Below, in pieces: positions 45,868 through 55,708 of a stretch of DNA of 64,000 nt. The notes under the pieces are model-generated. The model saw nothing but the letters and a program-made list of their open reading frames with translations. It was not told where the DNA came from and did not search any database. Every line of letters starts with the position of its first letter. Positions within the stretch are counted from its first letter, which is position 1. The DNA comes from Stappia sp. WLB 29 (GTDB lineage: Bacteria > Pseudomonadota > Alphaproteobacteria > Rhizobiales > Stappiaceae). The stretch lies in the NCBI RefSeq assembly GCF_023507705.1, contig NZ_JALBGD010000004.1, positions 310,001 to 374,000 on the forward strand. The letters run 5' to 3'. The translations under genes and the position numbers were made by a program.

Positions 45868-48252
45868 TTGCGCTTTTTCATTTGCCTCTTCACGGAGCAC
45901 GATCTCCGGCTGGTTGCCCTGGCTGCGGTCATCTGTGTTCTCGGCGCATGGATCTCGGTGCGCCTGTTCGTGCGCATCCGCGCGGCCGAGCGCGAGGCCC
46001 GGCCCTTCTGGGTCTTTCTCGGCTCCGTGGCGGCCGGCTCCACGATCTGGTGCACCCATTTCGTCGCCATGCTCGCCTACCGGCCGGGCGTACCCGTCTC
46101 CTACGATCCCACGCTCACCGGCGTGTCGCTGCTGATCGCGGTCGTCTCCGCCTCGCTCGCCCTGGTGGTCGCCTCCGGCCGCGGCCGCTTCGCGCCGGTG
46201 CTCGGCGGCGGCCTGTTCGGAGCCGGCGTCGCCGTCATGCACTACACGGGCATGGCCGCCTTCAGCATCGACGGCGCGATCGTCTGGGACACGACCTATG
46301 TGGCGGTCTCGCTCGTGCTGTCGCTGGCTCTGGGCGCGGCCGCCTTTTTCGCCGTCGCCCGCGAGCACGCCGACCCGCAGACGCGCGAACTGCTGGGCAC
46401 CGCGTTGCTGACGGCCTCCATCGTCGCGCTGCATTTCACCGGCATGGCGGCGGTCGGCATCGTGCCGGCCGTGCCGGTGCCGGGCGGCGCCACCAGCGAG
46501 GATGCCTATGGCGCGCTGGCGGTGGCGGTTGCCGGCGTCGGCCTGCTGGTGCTCGGCACCGGCATTGCCAGCCAGCTGCTCGACCGCCAGGCGACCCTTC
46601 GTGCCAGGACCCGCGCCAAGCACATCCTGGAAAGCTCGGTCGACGGCATCGTCATCGAGACCGCCGGGCGCATCGTCGATTGCAACGAGGCCTTCGTCCA
46701 GCTCAGCGGCCTGGAGCGCGAGGCGGTGGTCGGGCGCACCTTCGCCGAGCTCGTCCCGCGCGGGCCTTCCGCCGTCGACCAGCTGGTGCGCGCGACGCTG
46801 ATCACCGCGTCCGGCGCAGGCCTGCCCGTGGAGGTCGCGGCCCGCGACGACCGCTACGACCGCGACGAGATCGTCGCCACGCGCTTCTACTCGGTACGCG
46901 ACCTGCGCCAGCGCCTGGCGCAGGAGGAGAAGATCACCTATCTCGCCAGCTTCGACAATCTGACCGGCCTGCCGAACCGCTCCTCCTTCCTGGAGCATCT
47001 CGACGGCCAGATCGAGACGCGCCCGGCCAGTTCCCGCATCGCGCTCTTCGCCATCGACCTCGACCGCTTCAAGGAGGTCAACGACGTGCACGGCCATGCG
47101 GCCGGCGACCATGTGCTGCGGGTGCTGTCGGAGCGCATGCGCACGGCGGTCGGCAAGGAGGCCTTCGTCGCCCGGCTCGGCGGCGACGAGTTCGTCGCCA
47201 CCGCCCTGGTGCAGGACCGCGAGCAGGCGCTCGGCATCGCCTCGCGGCTGGAGCGCGAGCTCTTCGCCACCGTGCCTTACGACCATGCGGATCTGATCTG
47301 CGGCGCCTCCATCGGCATCTCGATCTTCCCCGACGATGCGGCGAGCCCGGCGACCCTCATGAACAATGCCGACCTTGCCATGTACCGGGCCAAGGGCTCG
47401 CACGGCGAGGCGATCTGCTTCTACGAGGAGGAAATGGACGAGCGCGTGCGCGAGCGTCGCGCCGTGGCGCTGCAGCTGCGCACCGCACTGGCGGAAGACG
47501 AGTTCTTCCTCGTCTTCCAGCCGCAGGTCTCGATCCGCGACAACGCGGTGACCGGCTACGAGGCCTTGCTGCGCTGGCGTCATCCGGAGCGCGGCGTGGT
47601 TCAGCCGATGGAGTTCATCCCCATCGCCGAGGACACCGGCCTGATCCTGCCCATCGGCGAGTGGGTGCTGCGCACCGCCTGCCGCGAGGCCGCCTCCTGG
47701 GACAATCCGCTCAAGGTTGCGGTCAACGTCTCGGCGCTGCAGGTCGGCAGCATCGACATGCCCGACATCATCCATGGTATCCTGATGGAGACCGGCCTGC
47801 CGCCCCAGCGCCTGGAGGTGGAGATCACCGAGACCTCCTTGATCCAGGATGCGGAGCGCACCTTGCACATCCTGCGAAGGATCAAGGCGATGGGCGTGTC
47901 GATCTCGATGGACGATTTCGGCATCGGCTATTCGTCCCTGTCGACCCTGCGCTCGTTCCCCTTCGACAAGATCAAGCTCGACAAGTCCTTCATGGAGGAT
48001 CTCGACCGCGGGCCGCAGGCCTCGGCGATGATCCGCGCCGTGCTGGCCTTGGGCGAAAGCCTCGACATCCCGATCCTCGCGGAGGGTGTGGAGACCCGGG
48101 CCCAGCGCGATTTCCTGGCGCAGGAGGGCTGCACCCAGATCCAGGGCTATCTCGTCGGATATCCCGCCGAAAGCACCGGCGAGACCGGTGCCGTGCCGAC
48201 GAGCGAGGCCGCGGCACTGGCGCGTATCCGAGGATCCCGCACCGGCGACTGA
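45868..48252 (+). CDS. bifunctional diguanylate cyclase/phosphodiesterase with MHYT sensor
   Basis: Membrane protein of 794 residues for cyclic di-GMP turnover. The N-terminal MHYT domain (about 1-240) has three copper/oxygen-type motifs: CTHFVAML, VMHYTGMAA and ALHFTGMAA. A PAS domain follows (about 250-340). The GGDEF domain has an intact active site RLGGDEF, but the inhibitory RxxD site is absent (GKEA at that position). The EAL domain has EALLR, EITETS, DDFGIGYSS and EGVET, all intact. Both activities are therefore possible. TTG at 45868 is the start, with GAGGA seven bases upstream. It stands alone. Confidence 0.94.
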   Translation: MRFFICLFTEHDLRLVALAAVICVLGAWISVRLFVRIRAAEREARPFWVFLGSVAAGSTIWCTHFVAMLAYRPGVPVSYDPTLTGVSLLIAVVSASLALVVASGRGRFAPVLGGGLFGAGVAVMHYTGMAAFSIDGAIVWDTTYVAVSLVLSLALGAAAFFAVAREHADPQTRELLGTALLTASIVALHFTGMAAVGIVPAVPVPGGATSEDAYGALAVAVAGVGLLVLGTGIASQLLDRQATLRARTRAKHILESSVDGIVIETAGRIVDCNEAFVQLSGLEREAVVGRTFAELVPRGPSAVDQLVRATLITASGAGLPVEVAARDDRYDRDEIVATRFYSVRDLRQRLAQEEKITYLASFDNLTGLPNRSSFLEHLDGQIETRPASSRIALFAIDLDRFKEVNDVHGHAAGDHVLRVLSERMRTAVGKEAFVARLGGDEFVATALVQDREQALGIASRLERELFATVPYDHADLICGASIGISIFPDDAASPATLMNNADLAMYRAKGSHGEAICFYEEEMDERVRERRAVALQLRTALAEDEFFLVFQPQVSIRDNAVTGYEALLRWRHPERGVVQPMEFIPIAEDTGLILPIGEWVLRTACREAASWDNPLKVAVNVSALQVGSIDMPDIIHGILMETGLPPQRLEVEITETSLIQDAERTLHILRRIKAMGVSISMDDFGIGYSSLSTLRSFPFDKIKLDKSFMEDLDRGPQASAMIRAVLALGESLDIPILAEGVETRAQRDFLAQEGCTQIQGYLVGYPAESTGETGAVPTSEAAALARIRGSRTGD

Positions 48253-48286
48253 CGCCGCCGGCCGGTCGTTGCCTTTCAGCGTGTCA

Positions 48287-49387
48287 TCAGCCCCTCGCTG
48301 CGCTGCGGCCCGGCCAGCGCTCGATGGCATAGCCCGCCTGCTTCGGCCACAGCGCCCGCGTTTCCGTGCCGAGCCGGCGCGCCGCATGCAGCGGCCAGTT
48401 CGGATCGTCCAGCGCCGCCCGGCCGAGACCGACGAGGTCGGCGCGTCCTTCCGCGAGCGCCGCCGCCGCCAGCTCCGCCTCGCCCATCAGTCCCACCGCC
48501 ATCACCGGCAGGCCGGTATCCTCGCGGATCTGCGTCGCCCAGGGCAGGTACATGCCCGGCCCGATCTCGAAGCGCGAGCCGGTGAAGCCGCCGGCCGACA
48601 CGTCGATGACGTCGACGCCGCGCTCGCGCACCTGGCGGGCGAAGGCGACGCTGTCCTCGATGGTGCGGCCGCCCTCCAGCCCATCGACGGCCGACAGGCG
48701 CAGGAACAGCGGCATGTCCTCCGGCATCGCCGCGCGGACCGCCTCCACCACCTGCAGCGGGAAGCGCATGCGGTTCTCGGCGCTGCCGCCATAGGCGTCC
48801 TCGCGCCGGTTGGACAGCGGCGACAGGAACTGGTTCAGCAGGTAGCCGTGCGCGGCGTGGATCTCGATCAGCTGGAAGCCGGCCTCGACGGCCCGCCTCG
48901 TCGCCGCGGCCCAGGCCGCCACCTCCGCTTCGAGGTCCGCCTCGCTCAGTGCGCGCGGCATCGGCGCGTCCTCGGAATGGGGCAGGGCGGAGGGCGCCAC
49001 CGGCTCCCAGTGCTCGGCGTCGGCCTCGCGCTCGCTGGTGCCCATCAGCCAGGGCGGGATCGACGAGGCCTTGCGGCCGGCATGGGCCAGCTGGATGCCG
49101 GCGACCGCCCCTTGCGCGCGCAGCAGCGCGGCGATCCGCGCCATGCCGGCGATCTGGTCATCGTCCCACAAGCCCGGGCAGCCGTAGGTGATGCGCCCGT
49201 CGGCCGTCACCGCCGTCGCCTCGACGATCACCGTGCCGAAGCCGCCCAGCGCGAAGCGGCCGAGATGCACGAGATGGTAGTCGCCGACAAGGCCGCCGCG
49301 CGCCGAATACTGGCACATCGGCGAGACGACGAAGCGGTTGGGCAGGGTCAGCCCGCGCAAGGAGAGGGGCGAAAAGAGATCGGTCAT
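48287..49387 (-). CDS. NADH:flavin oxidoreductase, old yellow enzyme family
   Basis: FMN enzyme of 366 residues reducing activated C=C bonds. It has the TIM-barrel start LFSPLSLRGLTLPNRFVVSP MCQYSA (cysteine of the thermophilic-like/YqjM group), the HAAHGYLLNQFLSP motif with the substrate histidine pair, and LVGLGRAALDDPNWP. ATG at 49387 (MTDLFSPLSL) has AGGAAGG upstream. It is convergent with the GGDEF-EAL gene. The substrate is unknown; quinone, enal or xenobiotic reduction is typical. Confidence 0.93.
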   Translation of the reverse strand: MTDLFSPLSLRGLTLPNRFVVSPMCQYSARGGLVGDYHLVHLGRFALGGFGTVIVEATAVTADGRITYGCPGLWDDDQIAGMARIAALLRAQGAVAGIQLAHAGRKASSIPPWLMGTSEREADAEHWEPVAPSALPHSEDAPMPRALSEADLEAEVAAWAAATRRAVEAGFQLIEIHAAHGYLLNQFLSPLSNRREDAYGGSAENRMRFPLQVVEAVRAAMPEDMPLFLRLSAVDGLEGGRTIEDSVAFARQVRERGVDVIDVSAGGFTGSRFEIGPGMYLPWATQIREDTGLPVMAVGLMGEAELAAAALAEGRADLVGLGRAALDDPNWPLHAARRLGTETRALWPKQAGYAIERWPGRSAARG

Positions 49388-49619
49388 CGAATGTCCTTCC
49401 TGGCGATCCGGACCGCACGGGCCGTCGCCCCGCAGCACCCCCGCCGCGCCGTGCGGCATCGCGGGGGATGCGGGCGCGCGTCGCCTCGAAAGGGCAAGAC
49501 CATGGGGGAGGGAGAGGGGATGGGCCGGCGGATCGGTTTCGCGTTTGGTTTCGCGTTTGGTTTTCCGGCCGAGTAGATGACGTCCGCCCCCCGCTTGTCC
49601 AGTGGGCAGCGGTTGCGTT

Positions 49620-50279
49620 TTAGCGCCCGCGGCAGATCCGGATGCCGGGATCCTCGCCGTCCTGCGTCTCCCAGTCCTGCAACTGCAGGGCGATGGGCGC
49701 GAAGGAGGTCTTGCGCTCGTTGACCACTCCGCGTCCGGTCAGGAGGTTGAGGTCGCAACTCAGCGGTTCCTTCTCCTGCAGCGTGTCGTAGGAGTTGAAG
49801 GTGAGGCCGGCGACCACGAACCGCCCCTCGCGATGGGCGAGCGAGATCGTGTGCTCCCAGCGGTCCCGGCCGATGGCGAAATTCTGCGTGGTGATGGCGA
49901 TGGAGCCGTTGGCCAGCGCCTTGATCGAGGGCTCCTGCCCATAGGCGGCGCCCTCGCCGCCGCGCCCGCCCCAGATCTTGTCCGGAACAGCGAGCGCCAG
50001 CGTCAGCAGGTTGCCGTCGGTCTCCTCCTCGCGCAGGTAGACGTAAAGGCCGACCTGCATGTCGTCGCCGTTCGTCACGGCGAGCAGCGCAAGATCCTGC
50101 CGCCCGTCCTTGTTCCAGTCGCCGACGGCGGCATCGAGCACGTCCTGCGGGCGGATCTCGCCCGGTTGTGCCCCCTCTTGCGCAGGGGCCTGCGGGCTGA
50201 GGAACAACGGCGCCGCGCCCACGAGCGCTGCGGCGATCTTCTGAACGGTCTTCTGGGCAATCCGGCGGAACATGGTCAT
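49620..50279 (-). CDS. exported VCBS/FG-GAP-like repeat protein
   Basis: A 219-residue protein with an N-terminal signal sequence (residues ~10-33) and one calcium-binding repeat motif, GDWNKDGRQDLALLA, near residue 52. The remainder is beta-rich with two cysteines (SCDL and IRICRGR), which may form a disulfide. Similar hypothetical exported proteins occur in Rhizobiales; the function is unknown. It is 104 bases after the FMN reductase gene and may share its transcript. Confidence 0.7.
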   Translation of the reverse strand: MTMFRRIAQKTVQKIAAALVGAAPLFLSPQAPAQEGAQPGEIRPQDVLDAAVGDWNKDGRQDLALLAVTNGDDMQVGLYVYLREEETDGNLLTLALAVPDKIWGGRGGEGAAYGQEPSIKALANGSIAITTQNFAIGRDRWEHTISLAHREGRFVVAGLTFNSYDTLQEKEPLSCDLNLLTGRGVVNERKTSFAPIALQLQDWETQDGEDPGIRICRGR

Positions 50280-50383
50280 CGGGCTCTCTCCCTGCCGGAG
50301 ATCCGGCAGGGAATCATATCGCCGTGTTCCGCGGCAAATGCCAGCCCCGTTTCAGGGGCGGGCACGATCCGGCATGGCCCCCC

Positions 50384-50968
50384 TCAGGCGACCGCCTCGA
50401 CGCTGCGTTCCTCCTGGCGGGCGCTGCGCAGCACGCGGCCCCACCAGGCGAGCTGGCCCAGCATCCGCTCCGCCGCCGTGCCCAGATGCGGCAGCGCCTC
50501 GAACCCGGTCCGGCCTTCGCGCAGCGCCAGATAGTCGCCATAGGAGATGTGGACGGCGGCCTTCACCGAGACCATTTCCAGCTCCACCGCGATCTGGCGC
50601 AGGTGCATCACCGCCCGCGCACCGCCGACGCCGCCATAGGCGACGCTGCCGGCCGGCCGGCGCGTCCAGGAGGCATGGTCGAGCGCGTTCTTCAGCACGC
50701 CCGTCAGGCTGTGATTGTATTCCGCGACGGTGAAGACATAGGCATCGCACGCCGCCACCTTCGCCGCGAAGGCGTCTGCCGCCTGCGTCTGCGCCGGGCT
50801 CGCCGCCGGGTCGCCGAAAAAGGGCAGGGAGAAATCGGCAAGGTCGATGACCTCGACGTCGAAGGCGCCGGTTTTCTCCGCCTGGGTGCCGATCCAGTTT
50901 GCGGGCAGGTCGGCGAAGCGTCCCTTGCGGGTGCTGCCGATGAGGAGGCCGAGCTTGAGTTTGCTCAT
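50384..50968 (-). CDS. NADPH-dependent FMN reductase
   Basis: Flavodoxin-like reductase of 194 residues. It has the phosphate-binding loop LLIGSTRKGRFAD near residue 8, AEYNHSLTGVLKNALDHAS near 82 (the flavin-contact PEYN-like motif) and VAYGGVGGARAVMHLR. It reduces flavins or quinones. It lies 29 bases downstream of a monooxygenase-like gene whose promoter carries a SoxR-type site, which suggests a role in oxidative or redox-cycling stress. Confidence 0.92.
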   Translation of the reverse strand: MSKLKLGLLIGSTRKGRFADLPANWIGTQAEKTGAFDVEVIDLADFSLPFFGDPAASPAQTQAADAFAAKVAACDAYVFTVAEYNHSLTGVLKNALDHASWTRRPAGSVAYGGVGGARAVMHLRQIAVELEMVSVKAAVHISYGDYLALREGRTGFEALPHLGTAAERMLGQLAWWGRVLRSARQEERSVEAVA

Positions 50969-50997
50969 GGGTTACGTCCTTTCCCGGTCCGACCGGA

Positions 50998-51375
50998 TCA
51001 GCCGCCCTGGGGGCTATGGGTTGCGATCAGCTCGACCGGGATCGAGTGGACCCGGGCGACCAGCGGCGCGATCCGCTCCAGATGCGCGGCGAAGTCCGGC
51101 GTCGCGCGCCAGTTGGCCGCCGCCGCCGCGTCGGTGAAGCGGGTGACGATGACGAGGCAGCTGCTGTCGGAGGCCCAGTAGACCTCGTTGCCGAGCCAGC
51201 CGGCCTCGCCGGCCGCCTCGCTCAGGCGGGTGATTTCCTGCATCTGCATGTCGAGCAGCCGGTCGGCGGTGCCGTCCGTGGGGGTGAAGATGTTGACCAT
51301 CGTATAGGGGGAGGGTGCCTCGCCGGGGTGGAGGCGGGACCGGCCGGTGTCGGCCGGGAGGGATCTTGCGGTCAT
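50998..51375 (-). CDS. antibiotic-biosynthesis-monooxygenase-like protein
   Basis: Small ferredoxin-like protein of 125 residues matching the ABM family: YTMVNIFTPTDGTADRLL, the central helix, then SSCLVIVTRFTDAAAAANW and FAAHLERIAPLVA. Members oxidise quinones or polyketides, or act as heme or signal enzymes. ATG at 51375 is supported by GGAG eight bases upstream; an ATG at 51396 is less likely. It is the first gene after a SoxR-type promoter and precedes the FMN reductase. Confidence 0.82.
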   Translation of the reverse strand: MTARSLPADTGRSRLHPGEAPSPYTMVNIFTPTDGTADRLLDMQMQEITRLSEAAGEAGWLGNEVYWASDSSCLVIVTRFTDAAAAANWRATPDFAAHLERIAPLVARVHSIPVELIATHSPQGG

Positions 51376-51407
51376 GTCTCGTGCTCCGGTTGTCATATCC
51401 GGACACC

Positions 51408-51438
51408 GTGATAAAAGTTCAAGTGCACTTTAAGTCAA
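51408..51438 (-). promoter_or_regulatory. MerR/SoxR-type promoter with operator in a 19-bp spacer
   Basis: On the minus strand TTGACT (51438-51433), a 19-base spacer (51432-51414) and TATCAC (51413-51408) form a promoter. The spacer is two bases longer than optimal, the hallmark of MerR-family activation. An imperfect palindrome, AGTTCAAGTG/CACTTTAAGT at 51416-51435, fills it; its core CAAGTnnACTT resembles known SoxR sites. It points at the monooxygenase/FMN-reductase genes. Confidence 0.72.
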
Positions 51439-51485
51439 CAGCCGGGCGGACGATTTTTGTCCGCCCGCCGCAAAGGCGCACTGTC

Positions 51486-51974
51486 ATGCCCAGCCCGCCC
51501 CACCGAGCCAAGCCGGATCCCGTCCTCACCATCCAGCAGGTGGCGCGGCGCAGCGGCGTTGCCGCCTCCGCTCTGCGCTATTACGAGGAGCGCGGGCTGA
51601 TCGCGGCCGAGCGCGCGGCCTCCGGCCATCGCCGGTTCGAGCGGTCGGTGCTGCGGCGCATCGCCTTCATCGTCTTCGCCCAGCGCCTCGGCTTCACGCT
51701 GGAGGAGGTGAAGCGGGAGCTCGACAAGCTGCCGAGCGACCACATTCCGACCGGTGCCGACTGGGAGCAGCTGTCGCAGGTCTGGTCCCGCCGCGTGGAC
51801 GAGCGCATCGACGAGTTGCAGCGGCTCAAACGCGGCCTTGCCCAGTGCATCAGCTGCGGTTGCCTGTCGCTCGCCCAGTGCAGCCTCGCAAATCCCGGAG
51901 ACCGCGCCGGGGCGCTCGGCCCCGGTCCGCGCTACTGGGTCGGCGCGCGCGACATCAAGCAGCTTCTCCCCTAG
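51486..51974 (+). CDS. soxR: redox-sensitive transcriptional activator SoxR
   Basis: MerR-family regulator of 162 residues. It has an N-terminal winged helix (VLTIQQVARRSGVAASALRYYEERGLI), a dimerisation helix (VDERIDELQRLKRGL) and the SoxR [2Fe-2S] motif CISCGCLSLAQC (C-x2-C-x-C-x5-C) near residue 120. Oxidation by redox-cycling compounds or nitric oxide switches it on. It is divergent from the monooxygenase gene across a promoter with a SoxR-type site, which is its likely target. The E. coli partner SoxS is not here, as is normal outside enterobacteria. Confidence 0.95.
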   Translation: MPSPPHRAKPDPVLTIQQVARRSGVAASALRYYEERGLIAAERAASGHRRFERSVLRRIAFIVFAQRLGFTLEEVKRELDKLPSDHIPTGADWEQLSQVWSRRVDERIDELQRLKRGLAQCISCGCLSLAQCSLANPGDRAGALGPGPRYWVGARDIKQLLP

Positions 51975-51977
51975 GCC

Positions 51978-53975
51978 TCAGCCCTCGACGGGCTCCAGCC
52001 GCACCAGGAGGCGGCCGGCCTCCACCGTGTCGCGTTCGGCAGCCGCGATCTCGGCCACCGTGCCGTCGGCCGCCGCCTTCAGCTCCATCAGCAGCTTCAT
52101 CGATTCCATCACCACCAGCGTCTCGCCCTTGGCGACCCTGTCGCCGGCCGCAACGCGGATCTCCACGACGAGGCCCGGCATCGGCGCGGCAATCCGCTCC
52201 GGCGACGCACCGTCGCCTGCCGCCCTGTCCTGGCCGAGATCGCCGAGCGGCAGCACCGCGCAGGCGATCTCCGTGCCCGGTCCGCACAGCCAGACCCGGC
52301 CGCCGTCGATGGCGGCGGCAAAGCTCTCCGCCACGCCATCGCGGGTGATGCGCACCCGGTCCGGCGCGGTCCACTGCGCGGCGATCTCCTGCGCCTCGCC
52401 GTCCGCGGCCAGGGCCCGCCAGCCGCCCGCCTCGCGCGCCTCCAGCACGACGCGGCTCTCGGGCGCGGCCGCATCCACATAGGTCACCCGCGCCGGGCAG
52501 CCGGCCTGCGCGAGCAGGCGAAACCCGGACAGCGCCTGCCAGGGCGTTGCTGCGGCGCGCGGCCGGCTCGCAAGCGCCGCGGCCGCAAGGGCGAGGCCGT
52601 CCGCCTTCGGCGCCTTCCACCCATCTTTCCAGCCTTCTGGCCAGTTGCGGGCGATGAAGTCGGTGGTGACCCTGCCGCTGGCGAAGTACGGCGAGGCCAG
52701 CGCGTCGCGCAGGAACAGCCGCGTGGTGGCCAGTCCCGCCACCTCCAGCCGGTCGAGGCCGGAGAGCAGCTTGCGCCGTGCCGCGTCCCGGTCGGGCCCG
52801 TGGGCGATCAGCTTGGCGATCATGGAATCGTACGCCGCGCCGATTTCCGCCCCCGGCTCGATGCCGGCATCGCAGCGCAGTTCCGCCGGCGGCGACCACA
52901 GCAGCACCTTGCCCGTGTCCGGGCGAAAGCCGGCGCTGGCGTCCTCCGCCGTCAGCCGCGCCTGGATCGCATGGCCGGTGCAGGTCACATCGTCCTGCGA
53001 AAGGGCCAGCTTCTCGCCGGCGGCCGCGCGCAGCTGCAGCTCCACGAGGTCGAGCCCGGTGATCTCCTCGGTCACCGTATGCTCCACCTGCAGCCGCGTG
53101 TTCATCTCCAGGAAGTGGACCTGCTGCGTTGCCGCATCCATCACGAACTCGACCGTGCCGGCGCTGTCGTAGCCGATGGCCCGGCCAAGCCGCAGCGCTG
53201 CCTCGAACAGCCGCTCGCGGGTCTCGGGCAGCAGCCCCGGCGCCGGCGCCTCCTCGATCAGCTTCTGGTGGTTGCGCTGCACCGAGCAATCGCGCTCGAA
53301 CAGGTGCAGCAAGGTGCCGTGCCTGTCGCCGATCAGCTGCACTTCCACATGGCGCGGATTGCGCACCAGCTTCTCGATGAGCAGCCGCCCGTCGCCGAAG
53401 GCCCGCTCGGCCTCCGTGCGGGCCGCATCGATGGCAGCCTCCAGCCCCGCCTCGTCGTGGACGGCGCGCATGCCCTTGCCCCCGCCGCCGGCCGAGGCCT
53501 TGACCATCACCGGCAGGCCGATCTCGCGCGCCGCCCGCGCAAGGTTGTCTGTCGACTGGTCTTCGCCGCTATAGCCGGGAATGCAGGGCACGCCGGCTTC
53601 TTCGGCCAGGCGCTTCGCCTCGATCTTGGCGCCCATCGCCGCGATCGCCCGGGCGTTCGGCCCGACGAAGGCGATGCCGTTTTCCTCGCAGGCCCGCGCC
53701 AGTTCCGGCCGCTCGGACAGGAAGCCGTAGCCGGGGTGGATCGCGCCGGCCCCGCTCGCCTTGGCGGCGGCGATGATCCGGTCGAGGCGCAGGTAGCTGT
53801 CGCTCGCTGCCGCCCCGCCGATGGCGATGGCCCGGTCGGCCATCCTTACATGCAATGCGTCGCGGTCGGCATCGGAATGAACGGCGATGGTGGCGAGCCC
53901 CATGCGCCGCGCGGTGCGGATGATGCGGCAGGCGATCTCGCCGCGATTGGCAATCAGCAGGCTGTCGAACATCAT
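51978..53975 (-). CDS. acyl-CoA carboxylase biotin-carrying alpha subunit (methylcrotonyl/geranyl-CoA type)
   Basis: Biotin carboxylase plus biotin carrier of 665 residues. The carboxylase domain (about 1-450) contains ANRGEIACRIIRTAR, ASAGGGGKGMR (ATP grasp loop) and ERDCSVQRNHQK. The carrier lies at the C-terminus, with the biotinyl lysine in VMESMKLLMEL near residue 627. It carboxylates biotin and hands it to the partner beta subunit. ATG at 53975, with a second ATG three bases later. It is five bases after the beta subunit gene. The class includes methylcrotonyl-, geranyl- and some other acyl-CoA carboxylases. Confidence 0.93.
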   Translation of the reverse strand: MMFDSLLIANRGEIACRIIRTARRMGLATIAVHSDADRDALHVRMADRAIAIGGAAASDSYLRLDRIIAAAKASGAGAIHPGYGFLSERPELARACEENGIAFVGPNARAIAAMGAKIEAKRLAEEAGVPCIPGYSGEDQSTDNLARAAREIGLPVMVKASAGGGGKGMRAVHDEAGLEAAIDAARTEAERAFGDGRLLIEKLVRNPRHVEVQLIGDRHGTLLHLFERDCSVQRNHQKLIEEAPAPGLLPETRERLFEAALRLGRAIGYDSAGTVEFVMDAATQQVHFLEMNTRLQVEHTVTEEITGLDLVELQLRAAAGEKLALSQDDVTCTGHAIQARLTAEDASAGFRPDTGKVLLWSPPAELRCDAGIEPGAEIGAAYDSMIAKLIAHGPDRDAARRKLLSGLDRLEVAGLATTRLFLRDALASPYFASGRVTTDFIARNWPEGWKDGWKAPKADGLALAAAALASRPRAAATPWQALSGFRLLAQAGCPARVTYVDAAAPESRVVLEAREAGGWRALAADGEAQEIAAQWTAPDRVRITRDGVAESFAAAIDGGRVWLCGPGTEIACAVLPLGDLGQDRAAGDGASPERIAAPMPGLVVEIRVAAGDRVAKGETLVVMESMKLLMELKAAADGTVAEIAAAERDTVEAGRLLVRLEPVEG

Positions 53976-53980
53976 GCGCC

Positions 53981-55525
<1,545 letters not shown>

Positions 55526-55607
55526 GAGCTGCTCCTCCCGTTCGCATCGCCTCGCCCGGTTCGGGGCCCGGCCGGCTTCCCGTCTGTCTCCGGCTCCGGT
55601 CGGGCAA

Positions 55608-55645
55608 TTGACAATCTACCTAACGGCCGTTAGAAAATATGTCAA
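55608..55645. promoter_or_regulatory. interlocked divergent promoters with a TetR-type palindrome
   Basis: Plus strand: TTGACA 55608-55613, a 17-base spacer, TAGAAA 55631-55636. Minus strand: TTGACA 55645-55640, a 17-base spacer, TAGGTA 55622-55617. The two promoters face each other and overlap. The perfect palindrome CTAACGGCCGTTAG (55620-55633) lies across both spacers and -10 boxes. A repressor bound there would block both operons; the TetR protein encoded at the end of the plus-strand operon is the obvious candidate. Confidence 0.78.
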
Positions 55646-55708
55646 CTGGACGGGAGCGAGCGCGGTCGCCGCCCACCACGGCCAGGCAATCGTGAGGGGA
55701 GGGATCGA

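Noticed and set aside
45847-48387. 846-residue minus-strand frame
   Set aside because: It covers the MHYT-GGDEF-EAL gene in antisense and has no domain of its own.
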